From the NCBI GenBank assembly GCA_038116945.1, contig JAYOEY010000007.1, forward strand, positions 1-64,000: a stretch of DNA of 64,000 nt. The letters run 5' to 3'. Numbering within the stretch: the first letter of the stretch is position 1; every line of letters starts with the position of its first letter. This DNA is from JAYOEY01 sp038116945. GTDB taxonomy: Bacteria; Pseudomonadota; Alphaproteobacteria; MPNO01; UBA2964. Position numbers and translations under genes: made by a program. Below are positions 35,024-44,147 of the stretch, one piece after another. Below the pieces are notes generated by a model. It worked only from the letters and a program-made list of their open reading frames with translations. It ran no database searches and had not been told where the DNA came from.

Positions 35024-35971
35024 TTAACGCGTGGGGACGGGCTCCTCGCCCGAATAATCGTAGAACCCGCGGCCCGTCTTGCGGCCGTACCAGCCGGCCT
35101 CGACATATTTGACCAGCAGCGGGCACGGGCGGTACTTGCTGTCGCCGAGGCCCTCATACAGCACCTGCATGATCGACAGGCAGGTGTCGAGCCCGATAAA
35201 ATCGGCGAGCTGCAACGGTCCCATTGGATGATGGGCGCCAAGCCTCATGGCATTGTCGATATCGATCACTGTGCCGACGCCTTCATGCAGCGTATAGACC
35301 GCCTCGTTCAGCATCGGCAGCAGGATTCTGTTGACGATGAAGGCAGGAAAATCCTCAGAATTGACCGCCTTCTTGCCGAGCGCCTGAGCCAGGGCGCGCA
35401 CCGATTCGTAGGTCGAATCGTTGGTGGCGATGCCGCGGATCAGCTCGACGAGTTCCATCGCCGGCACCGGGTTCATGAAATGCAGCCCCATGAAGGCCTG
35501 CGGCCGATCGGTCGCCGCCGCGAGACGGGTGATCGAAATCGACGAAGTGTTGGTGGCAAGGATGGCGTCGGGCCGCAGATACGGCGTGACGGCTTCGAAT
35601 ATGCGTTTCTTGACGGCTTCGTTCTCGGTCGCCGCTTCGATGACCAGATCGCAGTTCGCGAAGGAGCTGTAATCCGTGGTTGTTTCGATGTTGGCGATAG
35701 CCGCGTCCGCATCTTCCTGCGACAGACGGTCGCGGTCGACCTGACGCTTCAGCCGGGAGGCGATGCCCTTGACCGATTTTGCCAGGATTTCATCGGAAAT
35801 ATCGGCGAGCGCTACCGGAAAACCGCTCTGGGCGCAGACCTGCGTGATGCCGCCGCCCATCTGCCCGGCGCCGATGACGCCGATCTTCTTGATCGTCAGC
35901 GGCGCCGCCGACGGGGAGTGGTTATCGTTGTTTTCCACGACCTTGAGGGCGGTGGAGTCGATACTGCTCAT
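35024..35971 (-). CDS. hbd: 3-hydroxybutyryl-CoA dehydrogenase
   Basis: NAD-dependent oxidation of (S)-3-hydroxyacyl-CoA. It is 315 aa. A 25-residue N-terminal extension precedes the Rossmann motif GVIGAGQMGGGITQV; HFMNPVPAMELVELI carries the catalytic His, and VNRILLPMLNEAV opens the C-terminal domain. The name paaH/fadB2 is possible. It is downstream of etfBA with a 32-nt gap and probably in the same operon; electrons from acyl-CoA dehydrogenases would go to this ETF. Confidence 0.92.
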   Translation of the reverse strand: MSSIDSTALKVVENNDNHSPSAAPLTIKKIGVIGAGQMGGGITQVCAQSGFPVALADISDEILAKSVKGIASRLKRQVDRDRLSQEDADAAIANIETTTDYSSFANCDLVIEAATENEAVKKRIFEAVTPYLRPDAILATNTSSISITRLAAATDRPQAFMGLHFMNPVPAMELVELIRGIATNDSTYESVRALAQALGKKAVNSEDFPAFIVNRILLPMLNEAVYTLHEGVGTVIDIDNAMRLGAHHPMGPLQLADFIGLDTCLSIMQVLYEGLGDSKYRPCPLLVKYVEAGWYGRKTGRGFYDYSGEEPVPTR

Positions 35972-36003
35972 ATGTTTGTTTTCCTGTCCTGATCGGTCTG
36001 CGG

Positions 36004-36960
36004 TCAGCGCGGTTTTACGCCCTGTTTTTCAAGTTCTGCATCGAGCGCCGGCACGGCCTGGAACAGGTCGGCGACCAACCCGTAATCCGCGACCTGGAAG
36101 ATCGGCGCTTCCTCGTCCTTGTTGATGGCGACGATCACCTTGCTGTCCTTCATGCCCGCCAGATGCTGGATCGCGCCGGAAATGCCGACTGCGATATAGA
36201 GCTCCGGCGCGACCACCTTGCCGGTCTGGCCCACCTGGAAATCGTTGGGCTTGTATCCGGCGTCCACTGCCGCGCGCGATGCGCCGACCGCGGCGCCGAG
36301 CCTGTCGGCGACGGCTTCGATCATCGCGAAATTGTCGCCCGACTGCATGCCGCGCCCGCCCGAAATCACGATGCGGGCGGCCGTCAGCTCGGGCCGTTCG
36401 TTCTTGGTCAGATCCTGTCCCACGAAGCTGGAAATTCCCGGATCGGACGCTGCCGGTACAGGTTCTATCGTGGCGCTGCCGCCTTCGGCCGCCGCCGCTT
36501 CGAACGCTGTGCCGCGAACGGTGACGACCATCCTGTCGCCCTGCGCCTGTACCGTCGCCATCGCGTTGCCGGCGTAGATCGGCCGGACGAACGTATCCGG
36601 CGACTGAATCTCCATGATGTCGGAAACCTGGACGACGTCGAGCAGCGCCGCGACGCGCGGCGCAACGTTCTTTCCGTAGGCGGTGTGCGCCAGGACGATA
36701 TGGCTGTAGTCCCCCGCGATGCCCACGATCAGCGCCGCCAGAGGTTCGGCGAGTGCATGTCCGTACCGGGCATCGTCGGCGACGCGGACCCTGGCGACGC
36801 CAGGAATTTTCGCCGCTGCATCGGCCACGGCCTGACAGCCGGCGCCGGCGACCAGCATGTCGATATCGCCCGCGCCGAGCGCGGCGGCGGCCGTTACGGC
36901 ATTGAAGGTCGCGCCCTTCAGGGCTGCGTTGTCGTGTTCGGCTACGATCAGGACACCCAT
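36004..36960 (-). CDS. etfA: Electron transfer flavoprotein subunit alpha
   Basis: With EtfB it carries electrons from acyl-CoA and related dehydrogenases to ETF-quinone oxidoreductase. It is 318 aa. The C-terminal FAD domain contains VISGGRGMQSGDNF, GASRAAVDAGY, GQTGKVVAPELYIAVGISGAIQH and the end segment VADYGLVADLF. The ATG overlaps the etfB stop by one base. Confidence 0.95.
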   Translation of the reverse strand: MGVLIVAEHDNAALKGATFNAVTAAAALGAGDIDMLVAGAGCQAVADAAAKIPGVARVRVADDARYGHALAEPLAALIVGIAGDYSHIVLAHTAYGKNVAPRVAALLDVVQVSDIMEIQSPDTFVRPIYAGNAMATVQAQGDRMVVTVRGTAFEAAAAEGGSATIEPVPAASDPGISSFVGQDLTKNERPELTAARIVISGGRGMQSGDNFAMIEAVADRLGAAVGASRAAVDAGYKPNDFQVGQTGKVVAPELYIAVGISGAIQHLAGMKDSKVIVAINKDEEAPIFQVADYGLVADLFQAVPALDAELEKQGVKPR

Positions 36961-37709
36961 CAGATCACTCCCGCTTCGTTCTGCAGCTTGTCGACCAGCT
37001 CGGCGACATCGGCCACCTTGCCGCCGCCCTTGCGCGGCGGCGGTTCGTCCACCCGAAGCGTGATCAGCCGCGGCGCGACATCGACGCCGAGATCGGCCGG
37101 GGAATATTCGTCGATCTGTTTCTTTTTGGCCTTCATGATGTTCGGCAGCGACGCGTAGCGCGGCTCGTTCAGACGCAGGTCGGTGGTAACCACCGCCGGC
37201 AGGTTCAGCGAAACGGTCTCAAGTCCGCCATCGACCTCGCGCGTGACGTTGGCCTTGCCGTCGGCGATCTCGACTTTCGATGCGAAGGTGCCTTGCGGCC
37301 AGCCCAGCAGCGCCGACAGCATCTGGCCGGTCTGGCTGCTGTCGTCGTCGATCGCCTGCTTGCCGAGGATCACGAGCTCTGGTTTTTCCTTTTCGACGAT
37401 CGCCTTCAAAAGCTTGGCGACGGCCAGCGGCTGAAGTTCGTCGTCGGTTTTGACATGGATGCCCCGTTCGGCGCCCATCGCCAGCGCGGTGCGAATCGTC
37501 TCGGAGCATTTCGCCTCGCCCATGGAGACCGCGATGACCTCCTCGGCGACGCCTGCTTCCTGCAGCCGGATGGCCTCTTCCACGGCGATTTCGTCGAACG
37601 GATTCATCGACATCTTTACGTTGGAGAGCTCGACGCCCGTATTATCCGCCTTCACGCGAACCTTGACGTTGTAATCAATCACCCTCTTTACGGCGACCAG
37701 GACCTTCAT
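36960..37709 (-). CDS. etfB: Electron transfer flavoprotein subunit beta
   Basis: The AMP-binding partner of EtfA, 249 aa. It starts MKVLVAVKRVIDYNVKVRV and has the segment MNPFDEIAVEEAIRL. The ETF-beta signature is in the middle-to-C-terminal region (PAVVTTDLRLNEPRYASLP). It is first of the etfB-etfA-hbd string, with a 166-nt upstream gap (37710-37875) where the promoter must be. Confidence 0.95.
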   Translation of the reverse strand: MKVLVAVKRVIDYNVKVRVKADNTGVELSNVKMSMNPFDEIAVEEAIRLQEAGVAEEVIAVSMGEAKCSETIRTALAMGAERGIHVKTDDELQPLAVAKLLKAIVEKEKPELVILGKQAIDDDSSQTGQMLSALLGWPQGTFASKVEIADGKANVTREVDGGLETVSLNLPAVVTTDLRLNEPRYASLPNIMKAKKKQIDEYSPADLGVDVAPRLITLRVDEPPPRKGGGKVADVAELVDKLQNEAGVI

Positions 37710-37875
37710 GATCTGTTTTCGACCTCGTGTTCTGGGGCAGCCAATGCCGCCTGTTTTCTTCCCGAATTAAGAGATTTCGTATGTATGAGAACCAAATCGA
37801 CGGCGGCACGCTATCAAGCCCCCCGCCCTGCGCGCAAGCCCTCTTTTCGCACTGCAAAAAGATTCGTCCCCGGCG

Positions 37876-38070
37876 TCAGCGGTTCAGCAGAAACGCCGCA
37901 GCAATCAGGATAACGGCCGCAGCCTGAAACAGGAGTCGAAACCGCATCAGGATCTGGGCCCGGCGGGGCGCTTTCGGGCCGGGCCGCAGCATGGAAACCG
38001 CGCCGGCGACGAGAACGGCGAAGGTGGCCGCGACGGCGATTATGACAGACCATGAGAAACCCAGCTGCAT
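37876..38070 (-). CDS. Small twin-transmembrane protein
   Basis: A 64-aa protein made of two TM helices (about residues 7-27 and 46-62) joined by a basic loop (RPGPKAPRRAQILMRFR). It resembles the small twin-TM/HIG1-like proteins found beside etf genes in alphaproteobacteria; that match is from memory and is uncertain. Whether it belongs to the etfBA transcript is unclear, since 166 nt separate them. Confidence 0.7.
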   Translation of the reverse strand: MQLGFSWSVIIAVAATFAVLVAGAVSMLRPGPKAPRRAQILMRFRLLFQAAAVILIAAAFLLNR

Positions 38071-38172
38071 GATGCCACTATAGCTGTCCGGTTGCAGCCG
38101 GGACAGCGCTCAGGGTGGCGGCAAGGCGTTGCGAATGCCATGCTTCGGCGCAAATCGGGAGAAGCGCAACGC

Positions 38173-39372
38173 ATGTTTCAACATTCGATCTGGCGGGATT
38201 TCAACATGGCCTCGTTCTGGGCCGGCCTGACCGCCTATGTCTGGTATGCGTTCGGCGCCCTGCCGCTGCATCTGGAGGTTGCCGGGCAGCTCGGCCTCGA
38301 CCGCGCGACGGCGTCGAGCTGGATTTTCATCATCTGGTTTACGGCGGCGGTTCTGTCCATCTGGTTTTCGGTCCGTTACCGTATTCCGCTCGCGATAACC
38401 TGGAGCATTCCCGGGCTGATTTTCCTCGGCGCGCTTGCCGGGCAGTTTTCCTTCGCGGAGCTGGTCGGCGCGAACCTGATGGCGGCGATAGCGATCCTCA
38501 TTCTCGGCATCGGCGGGGTGGGGCGGCGGATCATGGACTGGCTTCCCCTGCCGATCATCATGGGGATGTTTTCCGGTTCGATCCTGGTCTACGTGACCCG
38601 CATGGTGCAGGCGAGCGTCAACGACGTGATGGTTGCGGGGATAACGCTGGCGGCCTATCTGGCCGGACGTCTCGTCAACAGCGCGAGGCTGCCGCCCGTG
38701 GGGCTGGCGGTGATCGTCGGCGGGATCGCCGTCTATTTTTTCGGTCAGGCGGAAATGGAAGCGGTCGCCATCGAATTTCCCGATCCCGTGTTTCCCGGCA
38801 TGGAGTTTTCGTTCGGCGCGTTTCTCGGCGTCAGCCTGCCGATGGTAATCTTCGCGATGGGCATCGGAAATGTGCAGGGAATCGGTTTTCTGATGGCGCA
38901 GGACTACAAGGTGCCGACCAACGCCGTGACGGTGGCGATCGGACTCGGGTCGGTCGTGAATGCGTTTTTCGGCGGGCACGCCGCTTCGGTCGCCCGCTCG
39001 ACAGCCGGGATCGTGGCGAGCGCCGATGCGGGGCCGCATGAAAAGCGCTACTGGGCGAACCTGATCGCCGGCGCGCTGGCGCTGACAATCGCGCTGGCGG
39101 CGGCCTCGGTGGCATCCTTGCTGACTGCCCTGCCGCGCAGTTTCGTCGTAACGCTGGCCGGATTAGCCATCCTGTCGGCGATGCAGGACGGGTTGCAGCG
39201 GGCGTTCAGCGGAAAGTGCCGCTTCGGCGCGCTGGCGGCCTTTGCCGTGGCTGCGACGCCGTTCAAGATCCTGGGAATTCCGTCCGCGTTCTGGGCCGTG
39301 CTGCTTGGCGTGATCGCCTCTCTGGTTGCGGAACGGAAGGAACTCTTCGATCAATGGAACAAGAAACATTAA
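38173..39372 (+). CDS. Benzoate/aromatic acid:H+ symporter family protein (BenE-like)
   Basis: A 399-aa inner-membrane protein with eleven or twelve TM segments. It shows the BenE layout (ASFWAGLTAYVWYAFGALPL, then ITWSIPGLIF, and GIGNVQGIGFLMAQDY). It probably imports an aromatic or cyclic acid. The ATG at 38173 has GGGAGAAG 9 nt upstream; in-frame ATG codons further up are less well placed. It heads a tightly packed run of six genes, with the LLM gene starting 10 nt after its stop. Confidence 0.78.
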   Translation: MFQHSIWRDFNMASFWAGLTAYVWYAFGALPLHLEVAGQLGLDRATASSWIFIIWFTAAVLSIWFSVRYRIPLAITWSIPGLIFLGALAGQFSFAELVGANLMAAIAILILGIGGVGRRIMDWLPLPIIMGMFSGSILVYVTRMVQASVNDVMVAGITLAAYLAGRLVNSARLPPVGLAVIVGGIAVYFFGQAEMEAVAIEFPDPVFPGMEFSFGAFLGVSLPMVIFAMGIGNVQGIGFLMAQDYKVPTNAVTVAIGLGSVVNAFFGGHAASVARSTAGIVASADAGPHEKRYWANLIAGALALTIALAAASVASLLTALPRSFVVTLAGLAILSAMQDGLQRAFSGKCRFGALAAFAVAATPFKILGIPSAFWAVLLGVIASLVAERKELFDQWNKKH

Positions 39373-39382
39373 GGAGGTCTCT

Positions 39383-40375
39383 GTGTCCCACAGCATTGGC
39401 ATTCGCTTCGACGGTTTTGCGCACACGCGCGATTCGCTCGCGGTCGTCCGGGAGGCGGAGGCCGCCGGTGCGACGCAGGTCTGGATGGCGGAACATATGG
39501 GCTATCGCGAAGCGGTGGTCTCCTCGATGGCGTATGCCGCGGCGACTGAAAAGGCGACCATCGTTCCTACCGCCGTTTCCCCCTACATGTTTCACCCGAT
39601 GCCGACCGCCATGGCGCTCGCCACCATCGCGGATGTCGCGCCAGGCCGCATCGGGGTGGCGGTCGGGGTCGGCAATCCGCTCTTCCTGAAGGAATCGGGG
39701 ATAGAGCCGGTCAAGCCGGTCCGCGCCGTACGCGAATTCATCGAGGCGCTGCGCGCGCTGTGGACAGGCGAAGCGGTCCGGTACGAGGGGGAGTTCGTAC
39801 AGCTTGACGGTGCGCGCATGGCCTGGGCGCCCGAGGCAGACATTCCGATTTATGTTGCGGCGACGCGCGAGCAGATGCTGCGCCTCACGGGGCGGATTGC
39901 GGACGGCGTCGTGCTGTCCGGCGGGCTGACGGTCGAGCACGCGAAATACAGCCTGGGCCAGATGGCGGAGGGCGCGCGCAAGGCGGGGCGCGATCCGGCG
40001 AGCCTGCGCGGCGCCGGGTTTCTCTATTTCTCGGCATCCGAGGACGGCCGCGCCGCGGTCGACTATTTGCGCGGTCGGCTCGCCTTCCTGTTTCGCAACC
40101 GGACCATGGCGGACAATATCCGGTCCTCGGGTCTGCCGATCGATCACGAGGCGATCATGGCGGCCGTGGCGAAGCGCGACATGGAAACCGCGAAATCGCT
40201 GGTGCCGGACGAGGCGGTCGACGCTTTCGCGGTCGGCGGCACGCCGGCCAATTGCCGCGACCGCCTGGAAGCATACCTGGCGGCGGGGATCACCGAACCG
40301 GTGATCGAGATCAGCGGCGAGCCGGAAAGCCGCCGGCTGGCGCTCGACATCCTGCGCGATTTTTCGGGCGGGTGA
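39383..40375 (+). CDS. LLM class flavin-dependent oxidoreductase
   Basis: A 330-aa luciferase-like TIM barrel that uses reduced FMN or F420. The pattern is VWMAEHMGYREAVVSS, VPTAVSPYMFHP, RIGVAVGVGNPLFLKE, then a C-terminal AVGGTPANCRDRLEAYLAAG, typical of the family. The GTG start has a perfect AAGGAGG 6 nt upstream. The stop overlaps the next gene by one base (TGATG). The reaction could be monooxygenation or a dehydrogenation; the context of a Mo-hydroxylase subunit suggests attack on a cyclic substrate. Confidence 0.86.
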   Translation: MSHSIGIRFDGFAHTRDSLAVVREAEAAGATQVWMAEHMGYREAVVSSMAYAAATEKATIVPTAVSPYMFHPMPTAMALATIADVAPGRIGVAVGVGNPLFLKESGIEPVKPVRAVREFIEALRALWTGEAVRYEGEFVQLDGARMAWAPEADIPIYVAATREQMLRLTGRIADGVVLSGGLTVEHAKYSLGQMAEGARKAGRDPASLRGAGFLYFSASEDGRAAVDYLRGRLAFLFRNRTMADNIRSSGLPIDHEAIMAAVAKRDMETAKSLVPDEAVDAFAVGGTPANCRDRLEAYLAAGITEPVIEISGEPESRRLALDILRDFSGG

Positions 40376-42642
40376 TGGACGCATCCTGGCTTCGGGACGA
40401 GGACCCCAGGCTGCTGACCGGCGGCGGCCGGTTTCTCGACGATATCAGCCCGGCGGGCGCGGTATGGGCGGCGTTCGTGCGATCGCCCCATGCGCATGCG
40501 GCGATCGGCGAGATCGATGCGTCGGACGCCTTGAAGGGCCCCGGCGTTCTGGGGGTGCTGACGGGCGACGACTATCGCAGCGACGGCATGGGGCATCTCC
40601 CCTGTCAGGATGCATGCACCCGCCGCGACGGTGCGCCGATGGTCGTGCCCCTGCATCCCGCCCTGCCGAGCGACCGGGCGCGTTTCGTCGGCGAACCGGT
40701 CGCCATGGTCCTGGCGGACACGCAGGAAGCCGCGCGCGACGCGGCGGAGGCGGTGTCCGTCGGATGGGGCATCCTGCCGCCGGTTCTCGCGGCGGGAGAC
40801 GTCCCTCCGATCCATGACGGTTACACCGATAACGAGGCGTTTTTCGCCCGCGCAGGCGATCCGGACAGGACGGATGGCGTCTTTGAGATGGCGGCGCATG
40901 TCGTCGAACAGACTCTTCTGGACCAGCGCGTCGCCGCAAATCCGATGGAGCCGCGCGGCTATATCGGATCGTATGACGGGGCGACGGGGCGCTTTACCCT
41001 GCGGGGCGGGGTTCACAGCCCCCATATCCTGCGCCGCCAGCTCGCCGAAGAACTGTTTCGCCTGCCCGCGGAGCGGTTCCGCATCGTTACCGGCGATGTC
41101 GGCGGCAGCTTCGGGATGCGGGGCGCGATCTATCCGGAGCTGGTGCTGGTGCTGTGGGCGGCGCGCCGGCTCGGGCGTCCTGTCAAATGGGTTGCGACGC
41201 GGTCGGAGGCGCTGACCGGCGACGATCACGGGCGCGACATCGCGAGCACGGCGGCGCTGGCGCTGAACGACGCGGGGGATTTTCTCGGCCTCCGGGTAGC
41301 GATGACCGCCAATCTCGGCGCGTGGCTCGGCGTCAAGGGTCCGCGCTCGCCGCTCAATGCGCTCAACCTGATGTCGGCGGTCTACCGGTTTCCCGAAAAG
41401 GACGTATCCGTCCGTGGCTGTTTTACGAACACGAACCCCGTTTCGCCCTATCGCGGCGCAGGCGGTCCGGAGGCATCCCTGATCGTCGAACGGCTGATCG
41501 ACAAGGCGGCGCGCGAAGCGGGATTCGACAGGATCGAGCTGCGTCGACGCAACCTGATCCGGCCTGGCGACATGCCCTACGATACGGGGCTCGGTCTTGT
41601 ATACGATTCCGGCGACTTTCCGGCGGTGATGGAAAAGGCCGTCGCGCTGGCCGATGTTGGTGGTTTCGCGGACAGGCGCGCGCATTCCGCGTCGCGCGGC
41701 AGGCTGCGGGGGCTCGGGGTGTGCAATGCGATCGAGCAGACGGCGCGGCCCGGGCTGGAATCGGCGGCAATCTCTGTCGCCGAAGACGGCAAGGCGACCG
41801 TTCGCGTCGGCACCGCGTCGCAGGGGCAGGGCCATGAGACGCTGTGGCGTCGTCTGGTCTGCGACGGGCTCCGGCTTTCGCCTGCGGATATCGAAATCAT
41901 CGACGGCGACACGGACGGTCTGGCCGATGGCGGCGGTACGTTCAACTCCCGTTCCGCCGTCGGCGGCGGGATGGCGGTCACCGGCGCGATCGGCAAGATC
42001 GTCGAGCGGGGCAGGGCGGTTGCGGCGGACCTGCTGGAAGCGGCCGTTGCCGACATCGAATTTTCGGACGGCCGTTTTGTCATTGCCGGGACCGACCGTG
42101 CGGCGACCCTGCAGGATGTCGCGGCCGCCGGCGCTCTGTCGGAGACAGCCGACTATTCGCCGGACTCGCCCACTTTTCCCAACGGCACTCACATCTGCGA
42201 GGTTGAGCTGGATCCGGAAACCGGACGTGTGGAGGTGGTTTCCTATGCCGCTGTCGACGATGTGGGAGCCCCGCTCAACCCGGTTCTGTTGAAAGGACAA
42301 ATTCAGGGCGGCGTCGCGCAGGGGATCGGGCAGGCGCTGGTCGAGGCGATCTCCTTCGATCTCGACAGCGGCCAGAACCTCTCAGGGAGCTTCATGGATT
42401 ACGCCATGCCGCGCGCCGACGATCTGTGTTTCATCGCGACCGAAGACCATCCGGTGCCGACATTGCTCAACGCGCTCGGGGCCAAGGGCGCCGGCGAGGC
42501 GGGAACCGTCGGCGCTCTGCCCGCTGCCATCTGCGCCGTGTGCGATGCGCTCGGGACCGACGATGTTCCCATGCCGGCGACGCAGGAGTCCGTATGGCGG
42601 GTGTTGACTAACGCGCACGACCGTGGCGGAAAGGGCGCATGA
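40375..42642 (+). CDS. Molybdenum hydroxylase (xanthine dehydrogenase family) large subunit, lone copy 1
   Basis: A 755-aa molybdopterin-cytosine-dinucleotide-type subunit. It begins WLRDEDPRLLTGGGRFLDDI; then GGSFGMRG and PYRGAGGPEAS near the Mo site, and the catalytic Glu in GAKGAGEAGTVGA. It lacks the AYRCSFR loop of CO dehydrogenase. No [2Fe-2S] or FAD subunit gene flanks it, although such enzymes need both, so it may share the subunits encoded at 51846-53194. It is coupled at both ends (TGATG with the LLM gene, ATGA with the NUDIX gene). Confidence 0.87.
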   Translation: MDASWLRDEDPRLLTGGGRFLDDISPAGAVWAAFVRSPHAHAAIGEIDASDALKGPGVLGVLTGDDYRSDGMGHLPCQDACTRRDGAPMVVPLHPALPSDRARFVGEPVAMVLADTQEAARDAAEAVSVGWGILPPVLAAGDVPPIHDGYTDNEAFFARAGDPDRTDGVFEMAAHVVEQTLLDQRVAANPMEPRGYIGSYDGATGRFTLRGGVHSPHILRRQLAEELFRLPAERFRIVTGDVGGSFGMRGAIYPELVLVLWAARRLGRPVKWVATRSEALTGDDHGRDIASTAALALNDAGDFLGLRVAMTANLGAWLGVKGPRSPLNALNLMSAVYRFPEKDVSVRGCFTNTNPVSPYRGAGGPEASLIVERLIDKAAREAGFDRIELRRRNLIRPGDMPYDTGLGLVYDSGDFPAVMEKAVALADVGGFADRRAHSASRGRLRGLGVCNAIEQTARPGLESAAISVAEDGKATVRVGTASQGQGHETLWRRLVCDGLRLSPADIEIIDGDTDGLADGGGTFNSRSAVGGGMAVTGAIGKIVERGRAVAADLLEAAVADIEFSDGRFVIAGTDRAATLQDVAAAGALSETADYSPDSPTFPNGTHICEVELDPETGRVEVVSYAAVDDVGAPLNPVLLKGQIQGGVAQGIGQALVEAISFDLDSGQNLSGSFMDYAMPRADDLCFIATEDHPVPTLLNALGAKGAGEAGTVGALPAAICAVCDALGTDDVPMPATQESVWRVLTNAHDRGGKGA

Positions 42643-43487
42643 GCCTGCTCGACCGGATTCTCGCCTGCAACAACGGCAACGACACCACCGCCTATTTTCC
42701 GTTTCGCGTCGGCGACGCGCGGGTCGGCTGGATCCATCGCGAGTTCGCACCCTCTCTGGCGCCGCTCGGCGACGTGTTCGTTCAGAGCGGGACCGTTGTT
42801 TCCCTGTCGGAGGCGTTCGCCGATTACGGAGCCCGGACGCGGGCCGTGGACGCTGCGCTGCGCATTCTCGATGGGGCAGGGTGGTTCACCGGCTGGCGTG
42901 ACGAGCCCTATCCGGTGGGCACCGGATTCCATCGTCCGGCGCTGTTCGAGATGGAGCGCGCCGCCGTGCCGCGTTTCGGCGTGCCCGCCTACGGCGTCCA
43001 TATCAACGGATTCGTACGCGACGGGGACGAAATTCATATGTGGGTCGGCCGCCGCGCCGACGACAAGCCGACTTACCCGGGCATGCTCGACAACATGATC
43101 GCGGGCGGCCAGCCGGTCGGACTCGGGCTGATGGAAAACGTCATCAAGGAAGCGGGGGAGGAAGCCGGCGTGCCCGAAGGCATCGCGGCGACCGCCAGGC
43201 CGGTCGGCGCGCTTTCCTACCGGCATGAAGAAAACGGCACGCTGAAACCCGACGTCATGTTCGTCTACGATCTGGAACTGTCGCTGGATTTCGCGCCCCG
43301 CAATACCGATGGCGAGATCGCCGAATTCATGCTGCTGCCCGCCCGCGAGGTCATGGAGATCACCGCCGATACCGCCGATTTCAAGTTCAACTGCTCGGTG
43401 GTCAATATCGATTTCTTCATCCGGCACGGGCTGCTGACTCCGGACGATCCCGATTACGTCGACATATTGCGCGGCATGCACCGTTGA
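42639..43487 (+). CDS. DUF4743/NUDIX hydrolase
   Basis: A 282-aa protein. The N-terminal half is DUF4743 (FPFRVGDARVGWIHREFAP). The C-terminal half is a NUDIX domain with a Nudix-box-like stretch at about residues 160-177, GLGLMENVIKEAGEEAGV, in which Lys replaces the usual Arg of REUxEE. Relatives are annotated as thiamine pyrophosphokinase-related and hydrolyse nucleoside or thiamine diphosphates. It is coupled at both ends by 4-nt overlaps. Confidence 0.86.
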   Translation: MSLLDRILACNNGNDTTAYFPFRVGDARVGWIHREFAPSLAPLGDVFVQSGTVVSLSEAFADYGARTRAVDAALRILDGAGWFTGWRDEPYPVGTGFHRPALFEMERAAVPRFGVPAYGVHINGFVRDGDEIHMWVGRRADDKPTYPGMLDNMIAGGQPVGLGLMENVIKEAGEEAGVPEGIAATARPVGALSYRHEENGTLKPDVMFVYDLELSLDFAPRNTDGEIAEFMLLPAREVMEITADTADFKFNCSVVNIDFFIRHGLLTPDDPDYVDILRGMHR

Positions 43488-44131
43488 AAATCCTGACGAA
43501 GAAGACACTGGCCGAAGGGCTGGAAGAGATCTGCGCGATCGATCCGGATCTGGCCGGGGTGGTGGATGCGTTCGGACCGCCGCCGCTGTGGCGGCGCAAA
43601 CAGGGGTTCGAGACCCTGATATGCCTTATTCTCGAACAGCAGGTCTCGCTGGCGTCGGCCCGCGCTGCTTTCAACCGGTTGATGGACGCGCTCGGCGGCC
43701 GGCCCGAGGCAGGCCCTTTCCTCGGGCTCGATGACGAGACGCTGAAGGCCATAGGATTTTCGCGGCAGAAGGCGCGGTACGGGCGCATCCTGGCGCAGGA
43801 GATCGTGGACGGGTCGCTGAAGCTTGGCAGGCTTCGCCGCCTGTCCGACGGGGACGTGCGCGCGGAACTGACCCGAATCACCGGAATCGGCAACTGGACC
43901 GCCGATATCTACCTGCTGGAGGCGCTGGGGCGGCCCGACATCCTGCCGGTCGGCGATCTGGCGCTGCAGGAGGCCGCCGGACGCGTGAAGGGCCTGTCGT
44001 CGAGGCCCGATGCGGCCGCCCTCGAACGTATCGGCGAGGGCTGGCGTCCGTGGCGTGCCGTTGCGACGCGAATTCTGTGGCACTATTACTTGAGCGCGGT
44101 GCGCAAAAGCGCGCAGACCAGCTTTCCCTGA
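43484..44131 (+). CDS. DNA-3-methyladenine glycosylase II-like (AlkA/HhH-GPD) protein
   Basis: A base-excision DNA glycosylase of 215 aa. The helix-hairpin-helix ITGIGNWTADIYLL is followed by the catalytic Asp in PVGDLALQ. The N-terminal AlkA barrel-like domain of E. coli is missing, so it is of the short type. It starts at TTG (43484), overlapping the NUDIX stop by 4 nt (TTGA). Its place in a catabolic operon is odd and may reflect alkylation or oxidation damage, or simple genome packing. Confidence 0.85.
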   Translation: MKILTKKTLAEGLEEICAIDPDLAGVVDAFGPPPLWRRKQGFETLICLILEQQVSLASARAAFNRLMDALGGRPEAGPFLGLDDETLKAIGFSRQKARYGRILAQEIVDGSLKLGRLRRLSDGDVRAELTRITGIGNWTADIYLLEALGRPDILPVGDLALQEAAGRVKGLSSRPDAAALERIGEGWRPWRAVATRILWHYYLSAVRKSAQTSFP

Positions 44132-44147
44132 TCCGCAACGAAAGGCG